A stretch of 64,000 bases of DNA from Flavobacterium sp. PMTSA4 (GCF_032098525.1 NZ_CP134890.1:2046001-2110000); one strand, 5' to 3'. Numbered from the stretch's first letter, positions 42,415-51,877 are shown. Notes: generated by a model not told the origin, from the letters alone. Made by a program: numbers and translations.

Positions 42415-44313
42415 ATGAGTGACGCCATTAAACACGAATGTGGAATTGCGCTTTTAAGATTAAAAAAACCGTTAGAATTTTACGAAGATAAATACGGTTC
42501 AGCTTTTTATGGAATACAAAAAATGTATCTCCTAATGGAAAAACAACACAATCGTGGTCAAGATGGTGCTGGTTTTGCCTCTATTAAATTTGATGTAAAT
42601 GCAGGTGAAAGATATATAAGCAGAGTACGTTCCAATCAGTCTCAACCTATTCAGGATATTTTTGCTCAAATCAACGAACGTATTAATGAAGAATTGGCTT
42701 TACATCCCGAATATGCAGATAACATTACACTCCAAAAAGCTAAGATTCCCTATATAGGAGAATTGTTTTTAGGACATGTTCGTTATGGTACTTTTGGTAA
42801 AAACAGTATTGAAAGTGTACATCCATTTTTGCGTCAAAACAATTGGATGCATAGAAATTTAATTGTTGCTGGAAATTTCAATATGACTAACGTAACCGAA
42901 CTTTTTAATAGTTTGGTTGAATTAGGTCAACATCCTAAAGAATTAGCAGATACCGTTACTGTTATGGAAAAAATTGGTCATTTCCTCGATGATGAAGTAA
43001 CCGATTTGTATCAAGAATGCAAAAACAACGGATTATCTAAACGCGAAGCTTCGCCAGTTATAGCAGAAAAATTAAATGTTTCTAAAATATTGAAACGTGC
43101 TTCTCGTGGTTGGGATGGCGGGTATGCTATGGCAGGTTTACTTGGTCATGGCGATGCTTTTGTATTTCGTGATCCAGCCGGAATTCGTCCTGCATATTTT
43201 TATGAAGACGATGAAATAGTGGTTGTAGCTTCTGAACGTCCGGTTATTCAAACTGTTTTCAATGTTAAATTCGAAAAAGTACAAGAGCTTCAACCTGGTA
43301 ATGCACTAATAATAAAGAAAAACGGAACAGTTACTGAAGAAAATATTATTGACCCTGTAATCAAAAAAGCTTGTTCATTTGAACGTATTTATTTTTCCCG
43401 AGGAAGTGACGCAGAAATATATCAAGAACGAAAAGAATTAGGAAAACTTATTTTGCCAGCAGTTCTTCAAGCCATCGAAAATGATACTGACAATACTGTT
43501 TTCTCATATATTCCAAATACAGCTGAAACATCCTTCTATGGAATGGTTGAAGCAGCAAATGATTTCTTAAATCAAAGAAAGAATCAATTTATTTTAACAA
43601 ATAGAAAAACGCTAACAAAAGAAAAGTTAGAAGAAATACTTTCAGTTAAAATTAGAACTGAAAAAATTGCTATAAAAGACGCTAAACTTAGAACATTTAT
43701 TACTGACGATGCAAATCGTGATGATTTAGTTGCTCACGTTTATGATGTGACTTATGGTGTTATAAAACCAACAGACAATTTGGTAATAATTGACGATAGC
43801 ATAGTTAGAGGAACAACTTTGAAAAAAAGTATCCTAAAAATGATGGACAGACTAAATCCAAAACGAATAGTTGTTGTTTCGTCTGCTCCACAAATTCGTT
43901 ATCCTGATTGTTATGGAATAGACATGGCAAAACTTGAAGGATTAATTGCATTTCAAGCTGCAATAGAATTATTAAAACAACATAATAAAGAAAATATTAT
44001 TGAAGAGGTTTATACTAAATGTAAATCTCAAGAAAGTTTTAAAGATACAGATGTAACAAATCATGTAACAGCAATATACGAACCTTTCACTTATCAACAA
44101 ATTTCAGATAAAATTGCTGAAATGCTGCATTCTGATGATATTAGAGCGGAAGTAAAAATAATTTTCCAAAGTGTGGAGAATTTACATGTTGCTTGTCCAA
44201 AAAATTTAGGTGATTGGTATTTTACTGGAGATTATCCAACTCCAGGTGGAAATCGTGTAGTAAACAAGTCATTTATAAACTTTTATGAAGGCAAAAATGA
44301 CCGAGCTTACTAA
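42415..44313 (+). CDS. Long amidophosphoribosyltransferase (PurF-like)
   Basis: This 632-residue protein has an N-terminal class II glutamine amidotransferase with C9 in HECGIALLRL, implying removal of an 8-residue propeptide. RGQDGAGFAS and GHVRYGTFG line the glutaminase site. A phosphoribosyltransferase domain with the PRPP loop VIIDDSIVRGTTLKKS (D460, D461) follows. It is about 130 residues longer than standard PurF; inserts are seen around residues 75-105 and near the C-terminus (about 560-632). It should make phosphoribosylamine, but a paralogous role is possible because a shorter PurF could exist elsewhere. Confidence 0.85.
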   Translation: MSDAIKHECGIALLRLKKPLEFYEDKYGSAFYGIQKMYLLMEKQHNRGQDGAGFASIKFDVNAGERYISRVRSNQSQPIQDIFAQINERINEELALHPEYADNITLQKAKIPYIGELFLGHVRYGTFGKNSIESVHPFLRQNNWMHRNLIVAGNFNMTNVTELFNSLVELGQHPKELADTVTVMEKIGHFLDDEVTDLYQECKNNGLSKREASPVIAEKLNVSKILKRASRGWDGGYAMAGLLGHGDAFVFRDPAGIRPAYFYEDDEIVVVASERPVIQTVFNVKFEKVQELQPGNALIIKKNGTVTEENIIDPVIKKACSFERIYFSRGSDAEIYQERKELGKLILPAVLQAIENDTDNTVFSYIPNTAETSFYGMVEAANDFLNQRKNQFILTNRKTLTKEKLEEILSVKIRTEKIAIKDAKLRTFITDDANRDDLVAHVYDVTYGVIKPTDNLVIIDDSIVRGTTLKKSILKMMDRLNPKRIVVVSSAPQIRYPDCYGIDMAKLEGLIAFQAAIELLKQHNKENIIEEVYTKCKSQESFKDTDVTNHVTAIYEPFTYQQISDKIAEMLHSDDIRAEVKIIFQSVENLHVACPKNLGDWYFTGDYPTPGGNRVVNKSFINFYEGKNDRAY

Positions 44314-44392
44314 AAAAATAACATTTTTTTGAATTTTAACGATTATTAATGTAGTTCATCTGAAAATTTTGTTAAAGAATTAATAAACAGCT

Positions 44393-44400
44393 TACATTTG
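44393..44400 (+). promoter_or_regulatory. -7 box of small-RNA-like unit 1
   Basis: TACATTTG is an exact -7 box directly ahead of the conserved ACCATAG hairpin. A TTG is present 21 bp upstream, slightly too far for consensus. Confidence 0.5.
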
Positions 44401-44402
44401 GA

Positions 44403-44478
44403 CTACCATAGCATTAGTAGGTTAAGTTTATGGTAGATTTGGGGCAAAAAGGGTGAAAAGAAATTTTCACCTTTTTTA
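44403..44478 (+). ncRNA. Candidate small RNA, tandem unit 1
   Basis: The unit starts with CTACCATA, which pairs with TATGGTAG (44429-44436) across an 18-nt loop containing GTAGGTTAAGTT. A linker ATTTGGGGCAAA follows, then a terminator hairpin (GGTGAAAA-GAAA-TTTTCACC, 44452-44471) with a T-run. It is non-coding. The same arrangement is repeated 188 bp downstream. It may belong to the Flavo-1 RNA class described for Flavobacteria, but I could not compare it with that model. Confidence 0.6.
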
Positions 44479-44580
44479 TTTTTATACCATTTAAACCTCC
44501 AAAATCATACCTTTCACCATTATTTTATTAAAATTCCAATAATATTTTAACAAAAAGACAATTATTAAATAACTTGTTAT

Positions 44581-44588
44581 TAATTTTG
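44581..44588 (+). promoter_or_regulatory. -7 box of small-RNA-like unit 2
   Basis: TAATTTTG aligns position for position with the -7 box of unit 1, supporting both as real promoter elements. Confidence 0.5.
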
Positions 44589-44590
44589 TT

Positions 44591-44673
44591 TTACCATAGT
44601 ATTTAGTGTAGGTTAAGTTTATGGTAGATTTGGGGCAAACAGGTAGAAGAAATTCTGCCTGTTTATTTTTTGT
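44591..44673 (+). ncRNA. Candidate small RNA, tandem unit 2
   Basis: This copy keeps the TTACCATA/TATGGTAG stem, the identical block GTAGGTTAAGTTTATGGTAG and the linker ATTTGGGGCAAA. The terminator stem has different bases (AAACAGGTAGAA / TTCTGCCTGTTT) but the same GAAA loop. Conservation of the fold and linker with a changed stem argues for selection on RNA structure. Located between the PurF-like gene and sod; nothing in it is coding. Confidence 0.6.
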
Positions 44674-44682
44674 GTCATCCAC

Positions 44683-44711
44683 AAAAAAACCGATTGCTTT
44701 CACAATCGGTT
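44683..44711 (-). terminator. Intrinsic terminator after sod
   Basis: On the minus strand AACCGATTG and CAATCGGTT form a perfect 9-bp stem with a 6-nt loop, followed by T7. It lies 23 bp after the sod stop and back-to-back with the small-RNA unit 2 terminator. Confidence 0.88.
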
Positions 44712-44733
44712 CAATACATTCTACTAAATAGTT

Positions 44734-45342
44734 TTATTTTTCTGTAGCATATAATCTTGAAACTTCTGTCCAGTTGATAACATTAAAAAATGCTTCAATA
44801 TAATCTGGACGACGGTTTTGATAATGTAAATAATAAGCATGTTCCCAAACATCCATTCCAAGAATTGGAAATCCACCACAACCAATTTCTGGCATTAATG
44901 GATTATCTTGATTTGGCGTAGAACAAACTTCTACTTTTCCACCTTTATGAACACAAAGCCAAGCCCAACCAGAACCAAAACGAGTTGCTCCTGCTTTTGC
45001 AAACTGAACTTTAAAAGCATCAAAAGAACCAAAAGCAGCATCAATAGCTTCTGCTAATTCTCCAGTTGGTTTTCCGCCACCATTTGGTGACATTACTTTC
45101 CAAAACAAATTGTGATTATAAAATCCACCGCCATTATTTCTAACAGCTGCATTCTTCATGTCAAGATTTATTAAAATGTTTTCAATAGTTTTTCCAGCTA
45201 AATCAGTTCCTTCTACAGCAGCATTTAAGTTTGTTGTATAGGCATTATGATGTTTTGTATGGTGAATTTCCATAGTTCTAGCATCAATATGTGGTTCTAA
45301 TGCATCGTATGCATAAGGTAATTGCGGTAATTCAAATGACAT
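44734..45342 (-). CDS. Superoxide dismutase (Fe/Mn family)
   Basis: The enzyme converts superoxide to hydrogen peroxide and oxygen. The 202-residue protein has the four metal ligands H27 (MEIHHTKHHNAY), H77 (GFYNHNLFW), D164 and H168 (GMDVWEHAYY). The choice of Fe or Mn cannot be made safely from sequence; cambialistic enzymes occur in this phylum. There is no signal peptide, so it is cytosolic. It has its own -7 box and terminator. Confidence 0.95.
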   Translation of the reverse strand: MSFELPQLPYAYDALEPHIDARTMEIHHTKHHNAYTTNLNAAVEGTDLAGKTIENILINLDMKNAAVRNNGGGFYNHNLFWKVMSPNGGGKPTGELAEAIDAAFGSFDAFKVQFAKAGATRFGSGWAWLCVHKGGKVEVCSTPNQDNPLMPEIGCGGFPILGMDVWEHAYYLHYQNRRPDYIEAFFNVINWTEVSRLYATEK

Positions 45343-45377
45343 AATATTTTTTTTTATGATTAGTAATTAATTGAATT

Positions 45378-45385
45378 CAAATTTA
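45378..45385 (-). promoter_or_regulatory. -7 promoter box for sod
   Basis: On the minus strand this reads TAAATTTG, 35 bp before the sod ATG. Confidence 0.45.
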
Positions 45386-45444
45386 AACATTTAACTTCGT
45401 AAAAGAAAATTCTATTTATCAATTAACGAATAATTAAAACTTAT

Positions 45445-45963
45445 ATGCAGCTTGATTGGCAACCAAAAAATCTTCAAAATGAAATTATTCAGCTTATTCC
45501 TTTGAAAGAAAATCATTTTGAAGAATTATATGAAGTTGCAAATGATAAATTACTTTGGGAACAACATCCGAATAAATTACGCTACAAAAGAGACGTTTTT
45601 CAAAATTTCTTTGATGGTGCTATTTTGTCAAAAGGAGCATTTTTAGTTATAGATAAAAACACCAATAAAGTTGTTGGAAGCAGTCGTTTTTATGATTATG
45701 ACGAAAAAAACAAAACCGTTTTAATTGGTTATACTTTTATTGGACGAAAGTTTTGGGGAAAAGGATACAACTTGGCTTTAAAGAAAATAATGATTGATTA
45801 TGCTTTTCAATTTGTCGAAAAAATACATTTTCATATTGGCGCAACCAATTTTCGTTCACAAAAAGCTATTGAAAAAATTGGTGCCAAAAAAATTGCTGAA
45901 CTAGAAGTTGCTTATCATGGCGAAGATTCTAAATTGAATTTTATTTATGAAATTTTGAAATAA
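45445..45963 (+). CDS. GNAT family N-acetyltransferase
   Basis: This 172-residue protein has the GNAT core: the strand GSSRFYDYDEKNKTVLIGYT, the acetyl-CoA loop GRKFWGKGYNLALKK (R/Q-x-x-G-x-G/A type) and the NFRSQKAIEKIGAKK motif typical of RimJ/RimL-like enzymes. Substrate is unknown; small-molecule or protein N-acetylation are both possible. Its TAA stop shares a base with the ATG of the helicase-nuclease gene (TAATG), so the two are translationally coupled. Confidence 0.88.
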   Translation: MQLDWQPKNLQNEIIQLIPLKENHFEELYEVANDKLLWEQHPNKLRYKRDVFQNFFDGAILSKGAFLVIDKNTNKVVGSSRFYDYDEKNKTVLIGYTFIGRKFWGKGYNLALKKIMIDYAFQFVEKIHFHIGATNFRSQKAIEKIGAKKIAELEVAYHGEDSKLNFIYEILK

Positions 45964-48900
45964 TGACTAAAAAACCATTCTCAATATATGACGCATCGGC
46001 TGGTTCGGGTAAAACCTATACTTTGGTAAAAGAATATTTAAAAATCATTCTTCTTGCTAAAAAACCTGATGCATATCGAAATATACTTGCCATAACGTTT
46101 ACCAACAAAGCGGTTCACGAAATGAAAAGTCGTGTGTTAGAAAATCTTTCTGAATTTGCGAAAGAAAATCCATCACATAAAGCACAAGAATTGATGCAAA
46201 CCATTCAAATAGAAACGGGTTTGAGTTTGAATGAAATTCATCAGAAAGCGAAAAGCATCATCAAGAACTTAATCCATAATTATGCGGCTTTTGATATTTC
46301 TACTATTGATAAATTTACACATAAAGTCATTCGAAGTTTTGCACACGATTTGAATTTACCCATCACTTTTGAAGTTTCGCTTGATACAGAAAATCTCTTG
46401 ACTGAAGCCGTTGATGCCATTATTGCTGAGGCCGGAAACGACAAACAACTCACCGAATTATTGGTAAATTATACCTTAGAAAAAACCAACGAAGACAAAT
46501 CTTGGGACATTTCCAGAGAAATCATGGAAACCGGAAAATTGATTCTGAATGAAAACAATCGCGAAGAAATCACGCATTTTCACAACAAATCAATCGAAGA
46601 TTTTGTTGAAATTAAAAATCGATTGACAAAATTATGTGATAATCTAAAAATCGAAAGTAGTAAGCTTGCTGATAAGGCTTTGGATTTAATTGAAAAAAAT
46701 GGAATTGATAAAAGCTCTTTCTCATATGGAACTTTTCCTAAACATCTCGAATTTATAAAGGAAGATGATGTTAAATCTAAAAATCATCGATTTAAAGAAT
46801 TTGATGATATTAAAATAAAAAAAGACGCAAAGGAGAAAGCAATAATCGAGTCTTTAATTCCAAATTTTCTGGAAATTTTAAGTGTCATTTACAATAAACA
46901 TGAAAAACTATATTTCTACGAAGCTTTTCTAAAAAACATCACGCCGCTTTCACTTTTAAATACGTTAAACAGCAAACTAAAAAACATTCAGGAAGAACAA
47001 AATATTTTGTCAATTGCTGAATTCAATCAATTGATATTTGAACAAATTCAAAACCAACCTGCGCCTTTTATTTACGAACGATTGGGCGAAAAATACCGTC
47101 ATTTTTTCATCGATGAATTTCAGGACACTTCCGAAATGCAGTGGCAAAATTTAATTCCGTTGATAAGCAATTCGCTTTCAGGTCAAGACGATGAAGGAAC
47201 ACAAGGAAGTTTGATGATTGTTGGCGATCCAAAACAATCAATTTATCGTTGGCGTGGCGGAAAAGCTGAACAGTTTATTTCTTTAAGTAAAGAAGAAAAT
47301 CCTTTTCCAAATATTGAAAAAAACACAGAATCATTAGGAACAAATTATAGAAGTTATTCTAAAGTGATTGAGTTTAATAATGAGTTTTTCCAGTTTATTG
47401 CAGATGAATTTAAAAATGAAGATTATAAAGATTTGTATTTAAATCATTCGCGCCAAGAAATCAATGATAAAAAAGGTGGTTTTGTATCCATTTCTTTTAT
47501 CCCAAAAATGGATAAAAATGATTTTGAGGACGAAGAAAATCCAACTAAAGATGAACTTTATCTAGAAAAAACTTTTGAAATCATTCAAAACTCAAAACAA
47601 AAAGGTTTCTGCAATAAAGACATTGCCATTTTAACCCGAAAAAAAGACAAAGGAACTTTAATTGCCAATTATTTAACCGAAAAAGGAATTCCAATTTTAT
47701 CTTCCGAAAGTTTATTGCTTGGTTCTTCAAGCGAAGTCAAAGTGATTGTTGACTTACTACGTTATCTGAACAATTTTTCAGACTTAGAATCGAAGGCAAA
47801 TTTTCTTTATTATTTAGCAAAAAACCATCAAACTCAATTCGAAATTCACGATTTTATAGCAAAAGGAGTAGAACTTTCTGCTGAATCTGATTTTGAAAAA
47901 TGGTTGGAAGAATTTGATATTGCATTTTCTTTTCAAAATATCAGGAAAAAATCATTGTATGAAGCGGCCGAAATCATCATTTCAAAAATAATTCCAATCG
48001 AAAAAAGAACGGCTTATGTTCAATTTTTTCAGGATTTAGTTTTAGAGCAAGACATAAAAAAACAAGCTGGAACAGCAGATTTTTTGGTCTATTGGGATAC
48101 TAATTCACATAAATTAAGCATTCCTTCACCCGAAAATAATGATGCCATCAAAATTATGACCATTCATAAATCGAAAGGTTTAGAATTTCCAGTGGTGATT
48201 TTCCCTTTTGCCGATGAAGATTACAGCAAAGGTCCGAAAGAAAAAATTTGGCTCAATGCCGATGAGCAAATGGGTTTGCTAAAAGTTTTAGTCGATAAAA
48301 GTTCTAATGTAGAAAATTATGGCGAAGAAGCGTCCGAAGTGTATTTGCAGAAAAAACAAGAAGAATTATTAGACGATGTAAATGTTTTATATGTAGCATT
48401 AACTCGTGCTGAGGAACAATTATTTGTAGTTTCAGAAATGCAAAACAGAGCCAAAACTTCGGGAGAATATCCTAAAAATATGGCGACTTTTTTCATCAAT
48501 TATCTAATTTATAAAAACGAATTTGAAGAAGGAAAAATGGAATATCATTTTGGCGAAAACAAAAAACTTTCATCTCAAAAAGAAACTATTGAGATTCCTA
48601 AAACCATTCCTCAAATAGCGGAAACATTAGATCCAAAAAACATTAAAATTGCACAACGCGAAAGTGTCATGTGGAATACCAAACAGCAAAAAGCTATTGA
48701 ATTTGGAAATATTTTACACGAAATTTTATCGTATGTAAAGACAAAATCGGATGTTGATTTAGCATTAATAAAAGCAATTGAAAATGGTTTGATTACAGAA
48801 AATCAAAAAGATGAAGTTGAAAAAAAATTAGTAGAAATTATAAATCATGATGAGTTACAAGAATTTTTTAATGATGAACATAAAATACTAAACGAAAAAA

Positions 48901-49121
48901 CAATTATACAGAAAAACAGCATCATTAAACCTGACAGAATCTCTATTTCAAACCAAAATGAGGTTTTTTTATTGGATTATAAAACAGGACAAAATTTACC
49001 AAAACACAAATCACAACTCGAACAATATCAAAATGCTATTGAAACTATGGGTTACAAAGTCATTAAAAAAACATTGGTTTATATCGGAGAAGAAATTGAA
49101 ATCGTAAATTTGCATTCATAA
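45963..49121 (+). CDS. AddA-like UvrD-type helicase-nuclease
   Basis: This 1052-residue protein matches the AddA/RecB-type helicase of Bacteroidota. Walker A is ASAGSGKT (11-18); motif II is FIDEFQDTSEMQW; motif III is VGDPKQSIYRWRGGK; motif VI is VALTRAEEQLFVV. The C-terminal nuclease shows HEILSYV and FLLDYKTGQ of the PD-(D/E)XK type, apparently intact. With the AddB-like protein encoded at 51919 it should form a double-strand-break resection complex that feeds recombination. The two are separated by kbl and an OmpA gene, which is unusual for addAB. Confidence 0.9.
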   Translation: MTKKPFSIYDASAGSGKTYTLVKEYLKIILLAKKPDAYRNILAITFTNKAVHEMKSRVLENLSEFAKENPSHKAQELMQTIQIETGLSLNEIHQKAKSIIKNLIHNYAAFDISTIDKFTHKVIRSFAHDLNLPITFEVSLDTENLLTEAVDAIIAEAGNDKQLTELLVNYTLEKTNEDKSWDISREIMETGKLILNENNREEITHFHNKSIEDFVEIKNRLTKLCDNLKIESSKLADKALDLIEKNGIDKSSFSYGTFPKHLEFIKEDDVKSKNHRFKEFDDIKIKKDAKEKAIIESLIPNFLEILSVIYNKHEKLYFYEAFLKNITPLSLLNTLNSKLKNIQEEQNILSIAEFNQLIFEQIQNQPAPFIYERLGEKYRHFFIDEFQDTSEMQWQNLIPLISNSLSGQDDEGTQGSLMIVGDPKQSIYRWRGGKAEQFISLSKEENPFPNIEKNTESLGTNYRSYSKVIEFNNEFFQFIADEFKNEDYKDLYLNHSRQEINDKKGGFVSISFIPKMDKNDFEDEENPTKDELYLEKTFEIIQNSKQKGFCNKDIAILTRKKDKGTLIANYLTEKGIPILSSESLLLGSSSEVKVIVDLLRYLNNFSDLESKANFLYYLAKNHQTQFEIHDFIAKGVELSAESDFEKWLEEFDIAFSFQNIRKKSLYEAAEIIISKIIPIEKRTAYVQFFQDLVLEQDIKKQAGTADFLVYWDTNSHKLSIPSPENNDAIKIMTIHKSKGLEFPVVIFPFADEDYSKGPKEKIWLNADEQMGLLKVLVDKSSNVENYGEEASEVYLQKKQEELLDDVNVLYVALTRAEEQLFVVSEMQNRAKTSGEYPKNMATFFINYLIYKNEFEEGKMEYHFGENKKLSSQKETIEIPKTIPQIAETLDPKNIKIAQRESVMWNTKQQKAIEFGNILHEILSYVKTKSDVDLALIKAIENGLITENQKDEVEKKLVEIINHDELQEFFNDEHKILNEKTIIQKNSIIKPDRISISNQNEVFLLDYKTGQNLPKHKSQLEQYQNAIETMGYKVIKKTLVYIGEEIEIVNLHS

Positions 49122-49138
49122 ACTACAAACAAGTAACC

Positions 49139-50332
49139 ATGTACGGAAAAATTCAACAACACTTACAAAACGAATTAAAAACCATCGAAGAAAATGGTTT
49201 GTATAAAAAAGAACGCATCATCACTTCACCTCAAGGTGCTGAAATCAATGTTAATGGTGAAACGGTTTTAAATTTTTGTGCCAATAATTATTTAGGTTTA
49301 TCATCGCATCCCGAAGTAATACAAGCAGCAAAAGACGCTTTGGATTCACATGGTTTTGGAATGTCTTCAGTCCGTTTCATTTGTGGAACTCAAGATATCC
49401 ATAAAACATTAGAACAAAAAATTGCTGATTTCTACGGAACTGAAGATACTATTCTTTATGCAGCTGCTTTTGATGCAAACGGTGGCGTTTTTGAACCTTT
49501 ACTAGGTGAAGAAGACTGCATCATTTCCGATAGTTTAAATCATGCTTCTATTATTGATGGTGTTCGTTTGTGTAAAGCTGCACGTTATCGTTATGAAAAT
49601 TCAAATATGGATGATTTGGAAACGCAACTAAAAAAAGCGACAGAAGCTGGACATCGTTTTAAATTAATAGTTACCGATGGCGTTTTCTCTATGGATGGAT
49701 TAGTAGCACCTCTGGATAAAATTTGTGATTTAGCTGATAAATATGATGCTATGGTTATGGTTGATGAATGTCATGCTGCTGGTTTTATTGGTGCTACCGG
49801 AAAAGGAACTTTGGAAGCAAAAGGTGTAATGGGAAGAGTTGACATCATTACCGGAACATTAGGAAAAGCACTTGGTGGCGCAATGGGTGGATATACTACC
49901 GCAAAAAAAGAAATTATTGAAATTTTACGTCAACGTTCTCGACCTTATTTGTTTTCAAATTCATTAGCACCAGCAATTGTTGGAGCATCAATTAAAGTAT
50001 TTGAGCTTTTAAAAAAAGATACTTCCTTAAGAGACAAATTAGAATGGAATACTAATTACTTTAAAGAAGGAATGAAAAATGCTGGTTTTGATATTATTGA
50101 TGGCGATTCGGCAATTGTTCCTGTAATGTTATATGATGCAAAACTCTCTCAAGTTATGGCTGATGAACTTTTGAAAAAAGGAGTTTATGTTATTGGATTT
50201 TTCTTTCCTGTTGTTCCCAGAGATAAGGCTAGAATTAGAGTTCAATTATCGGCAGCTCACACAAAAGAGCATCTTGATAAAACTATAGCTGCCTTTGAAG
50301 AAGTGGGTAAAAAACTGAATATCATCAAATAA
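49139..50332 (+). CDS. kbl: Glycine C-acetyltransferase
   Basis: Kbl (2-amino-3-ketobutyrate CoA ligase) makes 2-amino-3-oxobutyrate from glycine and acetyl-CoA or the reverse, in threonine catabolism. The 397-residue alpha-oxoamine synthase has the PLP lysine K243 in TGTLGKALGGAMGG, the DECHAAGFIG strand and the NYLGLSSHPEV start typical of the family. The threonine dehydrogenase partner is not in the window. It follows the helicase gene by 17 bp and may be co-transcribed with it. Biotin synthase BioF is the main alternative; the length and GGAMGGY loop favour Kbl. Confidence 0.93.
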   Translation: MYGKIQQHLQNELKTIEENGLYKKERIITSPQGAEINVNGETVLNFCANNYLGLSSHPEVIQAAKDALDSHGFGMSSVRFICGTQDIHKTLEQKIADFYGTEDTILYAAAFDANGGVFEPLLGEEDCIISDSLNHASIIDGVRLCKAARYRYENSNMDDLETQLKKATEAGHRFKLIVTDGVFSMDGLVAPLDKICDLADKYDAMVMVDECHAAGFIGATGKGTLEAKGVMGRVDIITGTLGKALGGAMGGYTTAKKEIIEILRQRSRPYLFSNSLAPAIVGASIKVFELLKKDTSLRDKLEWNTNYFKEGMKNAGFDIIDGDSAIVPVMLYDAKLSQVMADELLKKGVYVIGFFFPVVPRDKARIRVQLSAAHTKEHLDKTIAAFEEVGKKLNIIK

Positions 50333-50397
50333 TATCTAGTATATTTCAAAATTTTGCTTAGAACATTATATAATTCACACATTTTAACAATAAGATT

Positions 50398-50427
50398 TTG
50401 ATATTATTGGAATAGGTATTACTTTTG
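50398..50427 (+). promoter_or_regulatory. Complete promoter for the OmpA-type gene
   Basis: TTG (50398-50400), 19 bp, then TACTTTTG (50420-50427) match both parts of the Bacteroidota consensus. It gives a 30-40-nt leader before the ATG at 50464 and excludes the longer frame start at 50425. Confidence 0.75.
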
Positions 50428-50463
50428 TTCTATTATAATTATTATAATCTAATCAAATTAAGT

Positions 50464-51855
50464 ATGAAACACCTTAACAAATTATTCGTTGCTATGGTAA
50501 TGTTAGCTGGAATCAGCTCTCAAGCTCAAGACAGCAACAACCCATGGGCTATATCTTTTGGGGTAAATGCAGTTGACACTAGAGTTAGTGCAGCATCTAA
50601 AGTAGAAGATCAGTTTTCAGAATTTTTCAATGCAAAAGATCATTGGAACATTTTACCTTCTGTATCTTATTTAAACGTATCTAAATACGTAGGTAGCAAT
50701 TTCTCTTTTGGACTTACAGGTTCTATTAACAAGATTAAAAAATTTGTTAATCCAAGAATTAATGATGAAGACTACACTGTAACTAATCCTGGTGATTTAA
50801 GTTATTACGCAGTTGATGGAGTAGTTAACTACAGCTTTATGAATTTAATTAAATCAAAAGTAATTGATCCATCTGCTCACGTTGGTGGTGGTTATACTTG
50901 GTATGGAGACAATTCAGCAGGAACAGTTAATGGTGGTTTAGGATTAACTTTATGGTTTACTGAAAATGTTGGTTTATCATATCGCGCTACCTACAAATAT
51001 TCTTTCGAGGACAATAGAGCTGACATGCCAACTCATATGCAGCATTTTGCTGGTCTTACTTTCAAATTTGGAGGTAAAGATACCGATGGTGATGGAATCT
51101 ATGACAAAGATGATGCTTGTCCAGATGTTGCCGGTTTAAAACAATTCAATGGTTGTCCTGACACTGATGGTGATGGAATCGCTGATAAAGATGATGCTTG
51201 TCCAGATGTAGCTGGTCCAGCTGAATTCAATGGTTGTCCTGATACTGACGGTGATGGAATCGCTGATAAAGATGATGCTTGTCCTGAAGTAGCTGGTTTA
51301 AAACAATTCAATGGTTGTCCTGATACTGACGGTGACGGAGTTATGGATAAAAATGACAAATGTCCAGATGTTAAAGGTCCAAAAGAAAATGGTGGATGTC
51401 CTTGGCCAGATAGAGATGGTGACGGAGTTTTAGACAAAGATGACAAATGTCCAGATGTAAAAGGAACTGTTGCTAACAATGGTTGTCCAGAAGTATCTGA
51501 CGAAGTTGTTAAAAGATTAAATGACTATGCTAAAACTATCTTATTTGATAGCGGTAAAGCTTCATTCCAACAACAAACTTACCCAGTTTTACAATCAATT
51601 GCTGCTATCTTAAAAGAGTATCCAAATTCTAAATTCTCTTTAGAAGGACACACTGATAGCGATGGTAAAGATGCTGCTAACCAAAAATTATCTGAAGATA
51701 GAGCTGCTGCTGTTAAAAACTACTTAGTAGAAAACGGTATAGATTCTTCTAGATTATCTTCAGTTGGTTTCGGTGAGTCAAAACCAATTGACACTAACAA
51801 AACTAAAGCTGGTAAAGCTAACAACAGAAGAGTTGAAGTGAAATTAGTTAAATAA
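50464..51855 (+). CDS. OmpA-family major outer-membrane protein with thrombospondin type 3 repeats
   Basis: From ATG 50464 the product has 463 residues. A signal peptide (LFVAMVMLAGISSQAQ) is followed by an eight-stranded OmpA-like barrel (about 22-200). Then come five thrombospondin type 3 calcium-binding repeats (DTDGDGIYDKDDACPDVAG type, about 207-340), and a C-terminal OmpA peptidoglycan-binding domain (ILFDSGKASFQQQTYPVL, LEGHTDSDG, NNRRVEVKLVK). It tethers the outer membrane to peptidoglycan and is probably abundant, given the consensus promoter and strong terminator. The DNA of the repeats is itself highly repetitive (51081-51480). Confidence 0.95.
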   Translation: MKHLNKLFVAMVMLAGISSQAQDSNNPWAISFGVNAVDTRVSAASKVEDQFSEFFNAKDHWNILPSVSYLNVSKYVGSNFSFGLTGSINKIKKFVNPRINDEDYTVTNPGDLSYYAVDGVVNYSFMNLIKSKVIDPSAHVGGGYTWYGDNSAGTVNGGLGLTLWFTENVGLSYRATYKYSFEDNRADMPTHMQHFAGLTFKFGGKDTDGDGIYDKDDACPDVAGLKQFNGCPDTDGDGIADKDDACPDVAGPAEFNGCPDTDGDGIADKDDACPEVAGLKQFNGCPDTDGDGVMDKNDKCPDVKGPKENGGCPWPDRDGDGVLDKDDKCPDVKGTVANNGCPEVSDEVVKRLNDYAKTILFDSGKASFQQQTYPVLQSIAAILKEYPNSKFSLEGHTDSDGKDAANQKLSEDRAAAVKNYLVENGIDSSRLSSVGFGESKPIDTNKTKAGKANNRRVEVKLVK

Positions 51856-51877
51856 TTTCTTTTAAAATATTTTCTTG

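Noticed and set aside
51099..51479. 126-codon frame antisense to the OmpA-type gene
   Set aside because: It is the complement of the thrombospondin repeat DNA and only repeats their period.
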